Shown here piece by piece: positions 62,416 to 64,000 of a stretch of 64,000 bases of DNA (position 1 is the stretch's first letter; each line of letters starts with the position of its first letter). Source of the stretch: UBA1715 sp045615765 (GTDB lineage: Bacteria; Bacteroidota; Bacteroidia; Bacteroidales; UBA1715); NCBI GenBank assembly GCA_045615765.1, contig JAZLFM010000053.1:1-64000 (forward strand). The letters are read 5' to 3'. The translations under genes were made by a program, and so were the position numbers. The notes beneath the pieces are model-generated. The model searched no databases. It saw only the letters and a program-made list of their open reading frames with translations, and was not told the origin of the DNA.

Positions 62416-62862
62416 TGATGAAAGAAGACATCTCTACACGGAAAATGAATGAAAACAGAGTGTTTGTTGATACAAATGTGCTCGTCAATTATATTATTGG
62501 TGAACAGAAAAATGTAGAGTGTATCAAATACTTGTTTACGCTAAAAGGGAAGACAATTTGTATTTCGTCTTTGAGTGTAGCACAAGTTGTTGCCATATTT
62601 CAAAAGAAATGGGGTAACAATGACATTGAAAGACTTATAAAGCACTTTCAAACAAAGTTTAAGATACTGCCCTTCTCCGAAGATAACATAGAAAAAAAGT
62701 CTCTATATCAAACAATCCAATGATTATGAGGATAAAATGCAGTATTCAATAGGTTGTAAAGGTCGGTGTTTCTATTTTATCACAAATAACATTAAGGATT
62801 ACCGAAACCTAATGAATATATCTGTGCTACACCCAGAAAAGGTTCGGACAATTAATAGGTAA
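62415..62862 (+). pseudogene. PIN-domain toxin gene with a frameshift in an A7 run
   Basis: VFVDTNVLVNYIIG opens a PIN domain (Asp near the start of the strand). The reading frame stops after LYQTIQ. With one A fewer in the A7 run at about 62691-62697 it continues KSLYIKQSNDYEDKMQYS, then CFYFITNNIKDYRNL and VLHPEKV to 62862. This restores the later acidic residues of PIN ribonucleases. A VapC-like toxin is implied. Confidence 0.7.
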
Positions 62863-62924
62863 TAAATTTAAGGCATATTAATAGATTGTGTTAAAAAGAA
62901 GCAAATAACAATCAAATCTTAAAA

Positions 62925-63755
62925 ATGGCAAATAAAGTTTTCATTATAGAATCATTACCCCTATACGAAAAGCAAACGGGGACGGAACTATATCAAGAAA
63001 TAAAGACTTATGAGAATTTTCAATCTATATTATACACGATTTCAGATAAGAGCGATTTGATAGATAAATTGAATAGAATAAAGAATGGGATTAGTGTTCA
63101 GGACGTGGTTTATATACATTTTGAAATTCATGGTGACAAAGATGGTAGTGGTTTTTCTTTGAAAAATGAAGAAAAGTGTGCTTATCAGGATTTAACTAAT
63201 ATATTTGTAGACATTAATAAAAAAACAGGGTGTAATTTGTATATAACTATGGCGGTTTGTTGTGGTTTAAACACTTTATTAGCGAATATGAGTGTACATG
63301 CAATGCCTTTCGCAGGAATTATTGCGTCTGAAGAACTTCTATATGTTGATGATTTACAAATACGTTTTTCCGAATTCTACAAATCACTTAGCACTTATGA
63401 TAATATTTCTGTTGCTTTTAATGAGTTAAAAAACGCTAATTCTTCTGTTAAGACAATATATCGTTATATTGAGCCATATTGTATATTCTATAATGTTTGG
63501 CGAAAGTTTATATCTTATTCAAAGAACCCTTGCTTTCAAAAGCAAAATTTGGAAAATAATGTTTTACCTAATTATGTACTAACTGAAGAGGGGGAAAAAA
63601 AATTTAATGAACTGTTTCAGTCAAAAGATGTTCAAAATGAATCTTTTAAGGAACTTGCCAAGTCTTTCTTTTTGTTGGATATATATCCTGAAAATGAAAA
63701 TAGATTTTTTGTTCCAAATTCGATTGAAAATATACCAAAATGTAACTATGATTAA
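62925..63755 (+). CDS. caspase/CHAT-like cysteine protease
   Basis: 276 residues. The central part has VVYIHFEIHGDKDGSGF with a candidate catalytic His, then a helix (QDLTNIFVDINKKTGCN), then LYITMAVCCGLNTLLA with a candidate catalytic Cys, then AMPFAGIIASEELLYVDDL and FSEFYKSLSTYDNISVAFNE. The His-Gly to Cys-Cys-Gly spacing is that of clan CD (caspase, CHAT) domains. About 90 further residues end the protein. A short membrane-type ORF follows 2 bases after the stop. Confidence 0.6.
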   Translation: MANKVFIIESLPLYEKQTGTELYQEIKTYENFQSILYTISDKSDLIDKLNRIKNGISVQDVVYIHFEIHGDKDGSGFSLKNEEKCAYQDLTNIFVDINKKTGCNLYITMAVCCGLNTLLANMSVHAMPFAGIIASEELLYVDDLQIRFSEFYKSLSTYDNISVAFNELKNANSSVKTIYRYIEPYCIFYNVWRKFISYSKNPCFQKQNLENNVLPNYVLTEEGEKKFNELFQSKDVQNESFKELAKSFFLLDIYPENENRFFVPNSIENIPKCNYD

Positions 63756-63757
63756 TT

Positions 63758-63973
63758 TTGCAAACACTTTATCATGCTGATTATTTGATTATTGAGATAA
63801 CAGAAACAACTATTGACTACGCAATAACCAACCATCAAATGAATAACGCACCTTTCACAAGTTGCTATCCCAGTTCTCTTATCCATCAAATCTTGTTCAT
63901 ACATATTTTTTTCACAGTAGGAAGTGTTTTTTTACTTTTTTTGTATCGTTTGCAAACGAAATTAGACTACTAA
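63758..63973 (+). CDS. small membrane-type ORF after the protease gene
   Basis: 71 residues if the TTG at 63758 is used; no ATG is in place. A hydrophobic stretch (HQILFIHIFFTVGSVFLLFL) lies near residues 43-62, followed by a short basic tail. It could be a membrane-active partner of the protease, or a chance ORF. Only position and the hydrophobic segment support it. Confidence 0.35.
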   Translation: MQTLYHADYLIIEITETTIDYAITNHQMNNAPFTSCYPSSLIHQILFIHIFFTVGSVFLLFLYRLQTKLDY

Positions 63974-64000
63974 ATCTTAAATACTTGGTTATGTGAGAAA

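Noticed and set aside
1..64000. CRISPR arrays, rRNA genes and intact tRNA genes
   Set aside because: No regularly spaced repeats with unique spacers, no rRNA-like stretch and no complete tRNA cloverleaf were noticed when reading both strands; only the tRNA-Gly fragment was found.

Overview
The window comes from an AT-rich Bacteroidota genome, most likely of the order Bacteroidales. The evidence is Bacteroides-type promoters (TTTG, about 20 bases, TAnnTTTG) upstream of HU, dnaB and other genes, very few Shine-Dalgarno sites, a C10 protease with a type IX-secretion-like tail, an aryl-polyene (flexirubin-like) gene set, a Wza/Wzc-type exopolysaccharide pair and a xylB-xylA-xylE operon. No rRNA, intact tRNA or CRISPR array was seen.

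Layout. 1-3.5 kb: the end of a GC-richer gene, a pyroglutamyl-peptidase-like protein whose catalytic Cys is Ser, a secreted protein, a membrane protein and HU. 3.7-10.2 kb: a tightly packed minus-strand operon of AbiEi-like antitoxin, AbiEii-like toxin, 973-aa P-loop (STAND-like) NTPase, 452-aa helical protein and a TIR-domain gene. This is a strong candidate for a composite antiphage module, although the TIR gene carries a frameshift here. 10.3-15.7 kb: an integrative element (DUF3987 and VirE-N replication-type proteins, two excisionase-like HTH proteins, a tyrosine integrase and a zinc-finger/multi-HTH protein) lying against the 3' end of mnmE. The defence operon is probably its cargo.

15.8-23.7 kb is core-like: mnmE, a LysE-type exporter, nadD, a zinc-ribbon coiled coil and a Nif3-like protein on the minus strand; pspC, cinA, a low-molecular-weight phosphatase and a GH5 glycanase lipoprotein on the plus strand. 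23.7-33.2 kb is a 14-gene minus-strand operon for an aryl-polyene or flexirubin-like lipid: two ACPs, two complete ketosynthases, a Cys-less ketosynthase partner, a half-ketosynthase, two hotdog dehydratases, a thioesterase, a methyltransferase, an acyltransferase, LolA, a small EamA-type protein and a glycosyltransferase. No ketoreductase, aryl ligase, ammonia lyase or large exporter is present, so the pathway must be completed elsewhere. 33.3-42.7 kb: an asparagine-synthetase-B-like protein, dnaB, fmt, wzc, wza, an aldehyde dehydrogenase and an SDR. 43.1-47.4 kb: the xylose operon. 47.5-55.8 kb: mixed genes including the C10 protease, a PLD-like protein, pdxJ and a sodium:solute symporter.

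56-64 kb is accessory and unstable. It holds a family of about 150-bp repeats (three long copies, one short), two of them inverted around a lipoprotein gene with an in-frame stop; a zeta-like toxin pair; a WG-repeat lipoprotein; a displaced 3' half of a tRNA-Gly gene that still has its terminator and marks the edge of a second island; a PIN toxin-antitoxin pair in which both genes are frameshifted at poly-A runs; and a caspase/CHAT-like protease next to a small membrane ORF.

All functions are inferred by reading the protein sequences; no database search was run.
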